64,000 nucleotides of DNA from Epiperipatus broadwayi (taxonomy: Eukaryota > Onychophora > Udeonychophora > Euonychophora > Peripatidae): positions 607,501 through 671,500 of the forward strand of contig JAQFVV010006246.1 in NCBI GenBank assembly GCA_028023455.1, written 5' to 3'. A program made the position numbers and the translations under genes. Positions within the stretch are counted from its first letter, which is position 1. Each line of letters begins with the position of its first letter. Positions 50,831 to 61,655 of the stretch are shown here, in pieces. Under the pieces are notes generated by a model, which was not told the origin of the DNA, did no database searches, and saw only the letters and a program-made list of their open reading frames with translations.

Positions 50831-51399
50831 ACTTCAATAGCAGATACCCAACACAAATAAATCACTGACATACAATTAGGATGCTCAATAAAGTGAACAC
50901 AACTGAATCATTTTTTTCAGAACTCTTCCATCTTATTCAACAAAGTAGACATACTTTCTCAACCACTCATTGAAGCATGGTTCTTGTCTATCCAGACTAT
51001 ACCAGAAAGACCTCAGGCCCAAATAAATTCCTCCAAGAACTTGATGACATAGGGCAACATCTCTCCAACCTGCATCTACAAGTTAGAAACATTCAAACAA
51101 TCATGATTCTTAAAACCCAATGCTGTGATAGACAGAGGGCCCTTGGGAAATATATAGCAAACTAAGAGGGCCAGGATCTACCTAACCAATCAACACAATT
51201 GGGCATGGGATTATTTACAATGGGCTATTGGTGCTGGAAAAAATGTTCTACACCATCTGTGATTACCATTGACCAGGAATGCTATGCAAGTCTAATAATG
51301 ATTACAAAAATTCATCAATTTTTTTAAAAGAAATTTCAAAATACCAAATTTGAAATTGGACAAATATGAAACACTCAAATATATACCACTGAGCTTGGT

Positions 51400-52340
51400 A
51401 TCACTGAAAAATTAATTCTTGACAAATTAAAATTGTTTCCAGAGCATATATACCCTGGTCTGCATGGTATTCCAATGTTTGTCCTTATACATCTAGGTTA
51501 TTCTACTGCTCCAATAATTCTTGGAGTGATCAATGTTGTAGCTGGAGATTTCTGCAATGTCAATGATCTATACTCTATTTCATTGGTTCCCTTCCTCAAA
51601 AAATAATCCCATCTGAACTAACCAATTTGCTGCCATTTCCATTATTCCCCTTTCAATTAAAACAATAGAATCAATAGTAAAATATAAAATAAAAGATCAA
51701 ATACTCCAAAACATTTTCACTTCCCAATTTACAATGAATGGAACCTCAACAAATAAGCAATATCTAGATTCTTACTACTTATGGAACATGCCAGAAACTT
51801 CAGAAAATCCAGACCAATTGTGGTTCAATTAGATATTTCCTCAGCATTTAAATGTTAAGCCCTCTATTCTTCTCCAGACTCTTCATGAATACTTGTTTCA
51901 AGATGTACATATTAGAATCATTGGAAATTTAATTCTCAATAGATATATTTTCATATATCACTAAATGGATGACTTTTGACAGGTTTTGGACCTCATCTAT
52001 CCCCCAGGGATCACCCTTAGTTCCCTCTTTTTTATTGCTTACTTAAATCCTCTATTAAGGCAGATAGAACTAAAAATACCTGAAATTTTTGTCCTAGCTC
52101 TAGGGGAGGAAGTCCATCATATTTCCTTCATAGATGAAATGGTCATCTTCCTCCCAGGGAAGGAAGACCCTGCATCACTGTAAAAAATCATCACAAATTA
52201 CTCACATATTTATGGGTTGAAGTTCAATCCACAAAAATCAGCAAGCTGGAACATCTGTTTGGGGGAAAATGTTTCCTCTCCTTTTATAGCAGAACCCAGA
52301 AATTTCTTGGGTTCAACTTTTTTCAAGTCACTTTCTACTA
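51400..52340 (+). pseudogene. Decayed LINE ORF2 reverse transcriptase
   Basis: In shifting frames: YPGLHGIPMFVLIHLGYSTA, SRPIVVQLDISSAF, LSSLFFIAYLNPLL, HHISFIDEMVIFLP and KFLGS. Each matches the corresponding block of the 10.0-11.2 kb reverse transcriptase. The catalytic YMDD has become FIDE, so the enzyme is dead even apart from the frameshifts. Confidence 0.75.
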
Positions 52341-53430
52341 TGATCTTCAAAAGTCAATTCTTATCTCTACTAAGAAATTAGTGGAACCTCTCTAGAATAT
52401 ACCTGTTCCTTCCAGGGAAAACCTCCCTTTTAAACATGTTAGTTTTACCATGTATAAATTATTACTTATCTGCCTTTCATCCCACCAAAAGCTTCCAGAA
52501 TAAAATAAATCCCCATATTGTCAAGGCTAATGTGGAGGGGTAAAACAATAGTGATAAGCTTGCACAAAGTTCATAGGTCTAAAGAGCTTAATGGCTTGGC
52601 CCTCACTCAGTCTCTACCTATTATTTACAGAAAACAATTAACATGATACAATCCTTAAATTATATGCTTCCAAACAATCAATTCCCCCCTAGTGAACCCT
52701 ATGAACACTCCTCCACCATTTAAAAATAAATGGCTCAACACTATGTGGGACTATGTTAAAAAGCCTACACAATATTGGCACATGAAGTCCAAACATTTGG
52801 ACTTTTAATAATCTTGGTGCACTGCCAACAAATCATTTTCTGGTTATGCAGAGGGTTTAACCAAAATTGATTTTATATGTCAACTTTGCAAACATGAAGA
52901 AGAGACCTTCATACATGCCAATATTTGAACCCTATTAAAAAATTCATCACAGCTTTTACAAAAGTTAATCCTAAGGAAATTTTTTCAATTAAAACCACTA
53001 TAATAAAATGACACTTCCTTATAACCAGGATCACAATTTTTTCACTTTTGCCATCTGGTTATTATGATGTCAATTAATCTTCAAAAATAATAACTATGAT
53101 TTAATCTCTACATTGTGTAAGATCATAAAGAAAATTAAGACAAGAGACCAAATAGTAGCTCCAATGGGAATATTTAATGATATCTGGGCAGTTTACCAGT
53201 TGCCTAAAACTTGGACATTCCACCCCCAAAAAACCAAGAACTCTCAATTAAGAAAAAATCCTTTCAGCCTCAAGCTCAACCAGATATTGCTGGAGGGTTA
53301 AACACAAGATTAACCATAGACAGCAATACTGAATAACCGTAAAAAACATTGTATTCATATTGTATTTCTAATTGACCAATAAATTTTATTTTTAAAAAAA
53401 TTATTATGTCTTTACAATTATTTCTGTCAA

Positions 53431-53731
53431 AGAGTCTGACTCTCTGAAAGTTTCTTTTGTGTATTTTACATTACACCCACATCATTCAAGAATTATTTTA
53501 GCTTTAGAACAGTAAAGGTTTTTTACTGCTATTGATCGAATTGATCCTGTTTTTTATTGTTTTATCAATTGTAAATCATTTATTAGAATGGAGATGTTTC
53601 ATATGCTAATATAATTGTATGTAAATGATCAATTTACATACAACTTTGCGTATTTTGATTTGCTAATCTTGACTGGGTGTATATGTAGATTTTTTTGAGT
53701 GGTTAAAATAATTAATAAATAATCTTTATTG

Positions 53732-53745
<14 letters not shown>
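53431..53745 (-). repeat. Gypsy 3' LTR, followed by (AT)n
   Basis: Aligns with 57509-57882 through tctgactctc, ttcttttgtgt, catttattaga, gtatgtaaatgat and ttaataaat-atcttta, at perhaps 70-75% identity. The end is blurred by an (AT)n run at 53738-53778. The large divergence between the two LTRs indicates an old insertion. Confidence 0.7.
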
Positions 53746-53781
<36 letters not shown>

Positions 53782-54158
53782 CGGGTAAATGATGATTTCA
53801 TGTTATTATTATTTTAGGTATATATATATATATCCTCTCTCTAAAAATTTCTGCTCTAAATGGTATATATAATCAATCCTTAAGTCTAAAAGATGATCTA
53901 AATAGGCATGAAGTTTTGAAAAAAATCTTTTTTTCTCCATTAAAGTAGCTATAGTTTGTTCTTTATCATTTTTATGATCTATAATGTGATTATTTATTTG
54001 ATCTTAACTGCTGATCTAATCAACTGATGAAGTATATTTTTTCTACATTATTATAATTAATTTTTCTCATCCATTGACACATTTTTATCATAAATGTCTA
54101 CTGATAAGTCATTTAAAGGAGAACATAGATGATTTACATAATTTCTTAATTATTTTTA

Positions 54159-54172
54159 GTTCTCTAATATTA
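54159..54172. repeat. 14-bp target-site duplication of palindromic insertion
   Basis: gttctctaatatta is identical at 54159-54172 and 55145-55158, bracketing the inverted-repeat insertion. Confidence 0.8.
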
Positions 54173-54324
54173 CATGATCACTATCTCATACTAGCACAAT
54201 AATTGTTATTAAACAATTCAAAACAAAACAACACTCTCCATATAGTAGTGCCATCTTGTGCTAACAAGAGCAATCAATGGATGCCAGAAGGCTTGTGCAT
54301 AAAATCCCTATCTAATGCCTACTC

Positions 54325-54381
54325 ATCCAATATCCCCAGACTAGTTTCTGGCTTGTGGCCTTCATCAGTGAGGAGCCTTGG
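54325..54381 (-). ncRNA. Hammerhead ribozyme, type I, left unit
   Basis: Exact inverted counterpart of 54977-55033 with the same core and stems; the cleavage site would be after the C complementary to position 54338. See the right copy for the fold. Confidence 0.8.
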
Positions 54382-54976
54382 ATCTGAGAGCACTGCACCT
54401 AGATCTTAGGATCTAATGCAACCCTCCAGCACCCACCTTTTAACTCTATTTAACTACAAAACTATGAGAATGAAATTGAAAACACTATTAATATTTTCAA
54501 TCCAAGCTCAATAGCTTATATAGTCATATGGGTCTGAACTCAATTCAGCACCCATACATTTTGGTGTCTTTGGCTCTTTAACAACCATAGCCACCATTAT
54601 CCTATTAGGCATCCATTGATTGCTCTTGTTAGCACAAGATGGCACTACTATATGGAGAGTGTTGTTTTGTTTTGAATTGTTTAATAACAATTATTGTGCT
54701 AGTAAGAGATAGTGATCATGTGATGTTTAGTGGTTTAACACCAATCCTGCCTAATAGGATAATGGTGGCTATGGTTGTTAAAGAGCCAAAGACACCAAAA
54801 TGTATGGGTGCTGAATTGAGTTCAGACCCATATGACTATATAAGCTATTGAGCTTGGATTGAAAATATTAATAGTGTTTTCAATTTCATTCTCATAGTTT
54901 TGTAGTTAAATAGAGTTAAAAGGTGGGTGCTGGAGGGTTGCATTAGATCCTAAGATCTAGGTGCAGTGCTCTCAGA

Positions 54977-55033
54977 TCCAAGGCTCCTCACTGATGAAGG
55001 CCACAAGCCAGAAACTAGTCTGGGGATATTGGA
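54977..55033 (+). ncRNA. Hammerhead ribozyme, type I, right unit
   Basis: Outer stem I tccaa/ttgga, internal loop ggc/ta, inner stem I tcctca/tgggga (six pairs including one G-U), core CTGATGA at 54991-54997, stem II ggc/gcc with loop cacaa, GAAAC at 55011-55015, a two-pair stem III, and the cleavage triplet GTC ending at 55020. All invariant core bases are present. An A-A apposition lies where the usual G-C base pair of stem II meets the core, and stem III is minimal, as is common in ribozymes of Penelope-like elements. Confidence 0.8.
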
Positions 55034-55379
55034 TGAGTAGGCATTAGATAGGGATTTTATGCACAAGCCTTCTGGCATCCATTGATTGCTCTTGTTAGCA
55101 CAAGATGGCACTACTATATGGAGAGTGTTGTTTTGTTTTGAATTGTTCTCTAATATTATTAGTCATAACCATAATAAAATTCACAGTATCTCTTCTAGCA
55201 ACCATTTATTTTTCAGAATGTTGTATATCCATACACTTACTCAGATTTTGAATTTTTCATATTCAAAACTTATTATTTCAATAGTAGTTGGCAATAGCTT
55301 ATTGAGGTGAATGTGAAATTGATAGGTGCATTAATAATTTTGCCAGTCAAATGTTAATTAAAATAGCATCAACTAGTGC

Positions 55380-56246
55380 TTTTAGTACAACCATAAAATG
55401 TTTTTTGAAAGTATACTTTGAATGTTAAACAAATTTCTCAGCTATTCCATTATTTTCAGAATGATGAAGAGGAGTGCTTTATTTCTTTATTTTTTTAAGT
55501 ACTCTTCAATTTTCTAAAATTGAAACCCATTCCAATCATCTCATAACCATGTATAGAAAATAATTCAAGCATTTTAATGGTACATGATGCACTTGCATTA
55601 TTCTGTATTTCATCCAGCAAAAGAATGAGTCGACTAATAATAATATTACATAACATACATTGATGCATATGATCTAAATGTAGGCATGTCCAAGAGATTA
55701 TAAACTTAATACAAGTTTCAACTTTTTGAGGTGGCAATTTGGCAGTTTTTTGACAACCTGTTCATTTTATTAACATCAACTATATTTCACCATTTGGATA
55801 CCAAACATATGGTCAAGTTAAAGCTTTTATATGTGTAATTCCAGGATGATTTTATGACCAAGAATGTGATCCAAGCCTTTTGTTGACACTAGCTTCCATC
55901 ATTAACACACAACTGTTGTACAATGATTATACTATCTCATACATTTTTAATAGGCTTGACAACTCCAATGGGGCAAGGTTTTAGTCAACCATATTTTATT
56001 TACTTTAAAAACTGAATATAAATCTTGTCCTGGTTTAGTCAATTCAGAAATTACAGAATTATTAAGTAATGCAGAGTTCATCATATCTATATAATTGATT
56101 TTGCTGGCAGGTAAATTTAATAAAGCATCAGTATGTCTGAATTCTCTTCCCAGATTATAAAGTAATTTGCAATCATAACACAATAAAATTTTGATGCAGC
56201 ATAACATATGATAACTTATGTGTTCAGGATTTTTCCCCACTGTCAA
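55380..56246 (-). pseudogene. Gypsy pol remains: RNase H end and integrase
   Basis: Minus-strand order: YDCKLLYNLGREFRHTDALL with NLPAS (the RNase H end, normally ADALSRLP), about 70 linker residues, then after stops HPGITHIKALT and WYPNGEI with GCQKTAKLPPQK (integrase zinc-binding domain and its PP-x-x linker), then the core: SASCTIKMLELFSIHG corresponds to the segment before the second catalytic Asp. The first Asp region is scrambled and the Glu region absent. Many stops; non-functional. Confidence 0.7.
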
Positions 56247-56531
56247 ATATTTTTATTAGTGGATAATGTTTCAGCAGATTTGAAATTTTTTTCCCTAGAC
56301 ATACTGATGAAATTTCATTGTGGCAAAAAATAACTGTCTATTAGTATCTGTAGCAATAATAGCAGACCACTTTTATAACTTTCTCTGATTTTCAACCAGT
56401 TTTTATAAAATATCAACAGTAGGCCTACTCTGCCATCCACCTCCATTGTTGTATTTTGTTACTAATATCCACATCCAGTAATATGTGGCCTGTTTCATTA
56501 TCATTAATCTGCTTTATATTGATAATATTAC

Positions 56532-56753
56532 TCACACTCCCTCCCACAGATTTGTAGTCTGTTTACTTATTTTTAATACTGTGTTTTTACATATTTTATT
56601 TTTATGCTTGCAGTCTTTTTGCAAATGACCAGATTTACTGCAACAATAACACATTTCCACATATTTTTTTCCTATTGGGATCTGAGGCATTTTAATTTGG
56701 TTTTTGCACTGTAAGAGAAAATATGTGGTAACAAATTCTGAAGCATTATCCAT
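56532..56753 (-). pseudogene. Gypsy gag C-terminus with zinc knuckle
   Basis: A 73-codon frame containing MCYCCSKSGHLQKDCKHK, a C-x2-C-x4-H-x4-C knuckle typical of retroelement nucleocapsid. The preceding gag region (to about 57200) is full of stops. It precedes the pol remains in the element's orientation, as expected. Confidence 0.75.
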
Positions 56754-57508
56754 AATAAATCCTGCATGACACTTTTAACAATAGCATATTTTTAGTTGAT
56801 GCCAGATTTGCTCAAGAATATTAAAGTTCAGTATGATATAGAAAAATTGGTCTAGTAATATTTATTGTTAATTTTCAGCCAAAGTCACAATTTCTCACTA
56901 AATATCTTAATGCTAAATCATAATCAATATATTTCTTGTGAGGTAATTGTTTTCAATTTCTCAGTCTGTCATACTACCCATTTTGATAATCTCAAGGTGA
57001 AATCCTCATTCAATTTGTCTATCACTTGATATGCAAGTTATTCTGGTCTTTAGGGGTCATATAATTATTTGCCAACTATACCACATCATGCCCTGCAATC
57101 CATAAAAGCTTGGACACCTTCAAATGCATTTCATATATCTTGTTTATGATCATGTAATATTCCACATCTCCAAACATACTTTTTTCATGAGGCAGTAATA
57201 TTTATGTCAAATTCTTAAATATTATTATTTAGTGAAGTCATTCTATACTCATAATAGTGTAATTATTTGTACACAAATTATTCATAAGTTATTAACTGTA
57301 ACCATTCCATTATATCCTGAGGGTATTTAAGTACAAATCAGGAAAACAATACTAATAAATTTTAAAAAAATAAAAGAAATTGAAAGTCCATTTAAATTAA
57401 ATAAGTTCTCTATGACTTTATCCTCTAGTGATATGTGCTTGATTCCATTAGATATATTTTTCTGGTGATTGAATATGCCTTTATATAATAATATAATTAT
57501 TTTATAAA

Positions 57509-57882
57509 TGAATCAGACTCTCTAAATTTTCTTTTGTGTGCTTACATAGCAAACACACCACTTCCATCATATTAGCCTTAACACAGCTAGTATCTTCTTA
57601 CTGCTATCAAGTTAGTCCTCATTATTTTTCTCTATTTACCAGTAACCCTTTTTTATCATAGTTCCATCGTACATTATTTATTAGATTGGGGTATATTTTA
57701 TATGTCCAATCTAATTGCATGTAAATGATTTATTTATATATAATTTTGTTCATTTTGCATTGCAAATTTTTACTCAGTGCAAATGTAGATGGTAGATAAA
57801 TTGAAATAATTAAACATTGAAATAATCTGTATGTATTTACAATAATTAATAAATCATCTTTATTTACAATATATATTATACA
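57509..57882 (-). repeat. Gypsy 5' LTR
   Basis: Begins TG and ends CA when read on the minus strand (tgtataatat ... gtctgattca) and matches the left LTR throughout. No TGG primer-binding site was recognised next to it. Confidence 0.65.
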
Positions 57883-59846
57883 CAGAAATTTCAGTTAGCT
57901 TTTATAATTTTGGAGAACCTTCTTAATAAAAAGCACACATGACCTCAAAATTAGTTTTTGTTAAATAAGTTTCAATTTTTTTTGGAGGGGGGGGAGATTA
58001 ATATAAGTTTAAATGTGTATATAATATCAGTTATAAGATATGCGCAGATTAATAAAAAAATAAATGTATTAATGTAATATAAAATTCTGAACTTTTAGCC
58101 ATTTCTTGAAGTAAATATGGTCATTGACTAGTAAAAGAATTATTACTTTAAGTTGTTTCATTAATTTTTTTAAAGAAATTTTTTTTTAATTTGTAACTTA
58201 TAGAAAAGTCATTAGTAATTCATTCTCTTCATTTATTTATTTTTATGGAAAAATAAAATTTTTCAGATAAATCATATTTTATGATTAATCTTTTCCAATT
58301 TTTATCTAATTTATATGAACATCTTACTTATTTTTATTTAATATAAGCCAAAACTATAACTATAAATAATAAATCAATAATAATGATTCTCTCACTTCGG
58401 TCTAGCTAAACTTATAATAGATAAAACATATTTACATCAAAGACTGTTTTATTACATCTGTATGTATTTCTAATAAATATACACTGAAATCAAAGGGGCA
58501 TTTTATTGATTTTGAAATATATTTAAAATAAGTAAACAAATAATCCTAAAGTTTTTTTAATGTAAACATCATTCTAAGATCTAATAGCAATTTAATAAGT
58601 GTCAACCTTATAAAGAAAATACACAAAAGCCAAACTTAATAACACATTTTTATTGATATTTAGGTGATTTCATCTTATCATTAATAACAATCATATTTAT
58701 AAAGTTACAGCAACTTTTTAAAGAATTAAAGAAAAATAAAAAAGATCCAAAGTGAAATGGGTGCAGCGTAGTTTATATAAACTGAAAAAGAATCTTATCT
58801 AGGGTTATAAAAAGAATATTATAATTATTTGCTAATAAACTCTAAATATCTAATTTAGAAAAATGTTTTCTATATGTATTTTGTAGGTAAAACCTCCTTT
58901 TAATAATGCATTGAACTTATCTATTGATATGAAATTAGGAAGTTTCTAAACAAACTAATGCAGGACCAGAAATAATGGCTTATTTAATAAGTGGCAAATG
59001 TAAAATAAATATATTACTACATATATTCAGGTACATTCTCATTAAACATAATAAGAGGAATTTTATTATCTCCTAATTTTTGTTCATTAATACAAAAACA
59101 AAATAAGTACATAGTGAGAGGAATTTACATCTCTTAAACAAAACAAGTTTGTAATAAGAGGAATTTACCAGCTCTTATACAAATAAAAAATATATATCTA
59201 CCACGTATGATAATGCCAATATATGATAGGCACTATTCAAATTATTCATGGAATAAACTAAATTTACTAACGCTTTACTTCTAGTATTTGTATCTCTAAT
59301 GATTCACTAAATATCAACAAAATTTCTTTTATCCTGGAATGATGTATTTATAAAATTTAAATTGTATAATGATAATAAATTTTTAAAAACATTATATAAC
59401 CCTTAAGTAACATAACCATTTACACCAAAATTATTTTATGGGATGTTTGAAACATGTATTATATATAGAGCAAAAAAATTTTTTTAAATATTATCTTTGT
59501 TGTTTTAAAAAATAGTTTCTTTTGGGAGAATAACTACAAAAAAATGCATAGCAACAATTAATAATAAAATTATTATTAATGAAAATGATGTCTTTATTTC
59601 TTTTTTTTTTTTTATCTAAAATCCAAAATCCAATATTCATTTTGAATCTGATTTTCAATAAGTTCCCCAAGTGATACTTGTTGACAAAATAAAAATGAAA
59701 TATTATTTAAGAATGTTCATCTTGGTTATATTTTTTACAAGTTCTAGATAAAAAGTCTATTGTTCTCCAAACTTGTTTAACCAATTACAGGTAGATGTAA
59801 AATTTAAGAATTATTGGAAATGTTTATAAACTATTAATTAGCCTGT
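57883..59846. other. No gene recognised
   Basis: AT-rich sequence with a repeated phrase gaggaatttac (59117, 59159) and ag(a)ggaatttta near 59050. No coding region or RNA gene seen. Confidence 0.5.
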
Positions 59847-59851
59847 GTAAT
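59847..59851. repeat. 5-bp target-site duplication (gtaat)
   Basis: gtaat directly precedes the left LTR and recurs at 61651-61655 directly after the right LTR, the size expected from an LTR-retrotransposon integrase. Confidence 0.8.
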
Positions 59852-60571
59852 TGTTATATCCGTACTTATGACTGTGCCAATGTTATATCTGCAAGTCATA
59901 CTGTGCGGTCCGCAAATAACATTATACAATTCCCACGCTGTTCTTTTCCAACGAATGCCCTTCAATGAATCAGTCTGCAACAAAGCTCTCCAACGAATTG
60001 GTCCGCAATCTCTCTGCTGAATTGGTCTGCAACGAATGCTCTCCAACGAATTGGTCTGCCACGAAGCTCTCCAAACGAATTGGTCTGCAACGAAGCTCTC
60101 CAACGAATTGGTCTGCAACGAAGCTCTCCAACAAATGCTCTCAATATCTCCACTGCAGTCTCCTTCAGCTACACCTGTGAACTACATTTTCACTGGGCAC
60201 TGGTCATTAACTGCCAGCACTAACGCAAGATATCTCTACTGGTGTTAAACAGACATCTACTCAAAACTGCTTCTCAACTGCGTGACTGCTCTTTACTGCT
60301 CTCTATATTATTCTGCGTAGATGTTACCCAGTCTTCTTATCACTCTCTGACAACTGCAACAATCAATCAATGCACTGACCAATAAGGTAACGTCTCTTAT
60401 CTAGAAACATTTGTAATTAGCAAATATTTCTAGGAATTGTCGATCGCCATTATGTCAATGCACTAATTAAATTCCTCAGCTATCAGAGCGTGATCTAAAA
60501 ACAGCCTTACGAATAAATTCTAGTTTTTTCTGGAGTGTACAAACATGTCTGCCATTTTTACAAACACTACA
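59852..60571 (-). repeat. TRIM 3' LTR
   Basis: Starts tgttatatcc and ends aacactaca in plus reading. It contains a minisatellite at 59975-60135 and otherwise matches 60884-61650 at about 93-95%. Confidence 0.85.
59975..60135. repeat. Minisatellite in LTR, about 27-29-bp units
   Basis: Units such as ctctccaacgaattggtctg followed by caacgaag, five to six copies. Overlapping frames on both strands are open only because the repeat has no stop; they are not genes. Confidence 0.9.
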
Positions 60572-60865
60572 TCTCCCTCCACTCCAGAAAAACCCTTGTT
60601 GCAATTCCTTGATGTTTTTTTTTTCTATTCCTACTATTTCACTAAGAAATGTTCAATTAAATTTGCTGCCGAACTTCTTCGACAGTTACGTTCAATGGTG
60701 ACTGCGCAAGGTGGTGGACTCAGCTTCCGATGTTAACTGCACAAACGTTTTATTTCCAAACTTTCACCGCCATTGTTAACTTTACTAATTGGGATTGTCA
60801 TTTTCGCCCGGTTTCTCCGTCTATGGCTAAACTTGTAATTCAATGTATTCGCTACTCCCAGGTTT

Positions 60866-60882
60866 CAAATGCGACTGCACCA
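60866..60882 (-). promoter_or_regulatory. Candidate primer-binding site
   Basis: The minus strand reads TGGTGCAGTCGCATTTG one base after the 5' LTR; its complement ends in gcacca, as a mature tRNA 3' end would. The match to a specific tRNA cannot be determined here. Confidence 0.55.
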
Positions 60883-60883
60883 A

Positions 60884-61650
60884 TGTTATATCCACACTTA
60901 CGACTGTGCCAATGTTATATCTGCAAGTCATACTGTGCAGTTCGCAAATAATGTTATACAGTTCCCACGCTGTTCTTTTCCAATGAATGCCCTCCAACAA
61001 ATCGGTCTGCAACGAAGCTCTCCAACGAATTGGTCTGCAATGAATGCTCTCCAACGAATTGGTCTGCAATGAAGCTCTCCAACGAATTGGTCTGAAATCT
61101 TTCCACTGAATTGGTCTGCAACGAATGCTCTCCAACAAATTGGTCTGCCATGAATGCTCTCCAAACAAATTGGTCTGCAATGAAGCTCTCCAATGAATTG
61201 GTCTGCAACGAAGCTCTCCAATGAATGCTCTCAATATCTCCACTGCGGTCTCCTTCAGCTACACCCATGAACTACATTTCCACTGGACATTGGTCATTAA
61301 CCGCCAGCACTAATGCGAGATATCTCTACTGGTGTTAAACAGATGTCTACTCAAAACTGCTTCTCAACTGCGTGACTGCTCTCTATATTATTCTGTGTAG
61401 ATGTTACCCAGTCTTCTTATCGCTCTCTGACAACTGCAATAATCAATCAATGCACTGACCAATAAGGTAACGTCTCTTATCTAGAAACATTTGTAATTAG
61501 CAAATATTTCTAGGAATTGTCGATCGCCATTACGTCAATGCACTAATTAAATTCCTCAGCTATCAGAGCACGATCTAAAAACAGCCTTATGAATAAATTC
61601 TAGTTTTTTTGGAGTGTACAAACATGTCTGTTATTTTTACAAACGCTACA
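60884..61650 (-). repeat. TRIM 5' LTR
   Basis: Starts tgttatatcc and ends aacgctaca. It carries a longer version of the minisatellite (60985-61225), which mainly explains its extra 47 bases. Confidence 0.85.
60985..61225. repeat. Minisatellite in LTR, longer copy
   Basis: Same unit as 59975-60135 with about eight copies and slightly more variation (aatgaatgctctccaac). Confidence 0.9.
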
Positions 61651-61655
61651 GTAAT

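Larger units (their letters stand above)
49360..53400 (+). mobile_element. Second Tx1-like LINE, 5'-truncated and decayed
   Basis: Follows the layout of the 6.3-12.5 kb LINE: a CCHC-like knuckle, endonuclease remains, reverse transcriptase and a 3' end with caataaattttatttttaaaa. The knuckle region at 49434-49550 reads CFIHGDRSHLIKQC then ICEKCQNIKRKKHKC, matching the first LINE's arrangement with one knuckle Cys replaced by His. Dozens of stops and frameshifts show it is much older. A 31-base tandem duplication (tttctatctgagatgaaaat) sits in the endonuclease part near 50238-50297. Confidence 0.8.
54173..55144. mobile_element. Palindromic insertion with two hammerheads, 972 bp
   Basis: Built from inverted copies of one unit. 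Block X (about 54209-54285) recurs inverted at 54607-54690 and 55078-55144; block Y (54286-54606) recurs inverted at 54750-55077; the outer left end recurs inverted at 54676-54722. The left unit reads on minus and the right unit on plus, with 3' ends outward. It inserted into the Gypsy element with a 14-bp duplication. There is no GIY-YIG coding sequence. The head-to-head form and ribozyme resemble the PLE insertions at 26 and 31 kb, so it is probably a non-autonomous element moved by PLE-type machinery; this is inference. Confidence 0.75.
53431..57882 (-). mobile_element. Ty3/Gypsy LTR retrotransposon, decayed
   Basis: Diverged direct repeats at both ends (about 53431-53745 and 57509-57882) enclose minus-strand remains of gag and pol in the right order: a zinc knuckle, RNase H end, integrase zinc-binding domain and integrase core. 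The space between knuckle and RNase H is only about 300 bases, so protease and reverse transcriptase are deleted. A palindromic insertion with a 14-bp duplication splits the region near the 3' LTR (54173-55144), so that insertion is younger. Confidence 0.75.
59852..61650 (-). mobile_element. TRIM-like miniature LTR retrotransposon
   Basis: Two LTRs (720 and 767 bp) flank an internal region of only about 312 bp, between 5-bp gtaat duplications. On the minus strand the LTR starts TGTAGTG and ends ATAACA; directly after the 5' LTR (the right one) is T then TGGTGCAGTCGC, a candidate tRNA primer-binding site, and directly before the 3' LTR is AGTGGAGGGAGA, a polypurine tract. No protein-coding domain is present, so it must borrow enzymes from another element. 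The region is clearly richer in G and C than the surrounding DNA. Confidence 0.85.

Noticed and set aside
54203-54851. Pairs of identical short peptides on opposite strands (e.g. MLLNNSKQNNTLHIVVPSC)
   Set aside because: Identical reading arises from the DNA palindrome, not from duplicated genes; no domain or coding signal.
60861-60883. A partial tRNA gene adjoining the TRIM LTR
   Set aside because: The match to a tRNA 3' end is limited to the terminal bases; the T-loop would be misplaced by about four positions, so it is better read as the primer-binding site on the other strand.
59834-61268. Several overlapping ORFs of 60-138 codons on both strands with repeated phrases such as ESFVADQF and CRPIRWRAS
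   Set aside because: They are translations of a minisatellite inside the TRIM LTRs in multiple frames and both strands; no single frame is preserved between the two LTRs.
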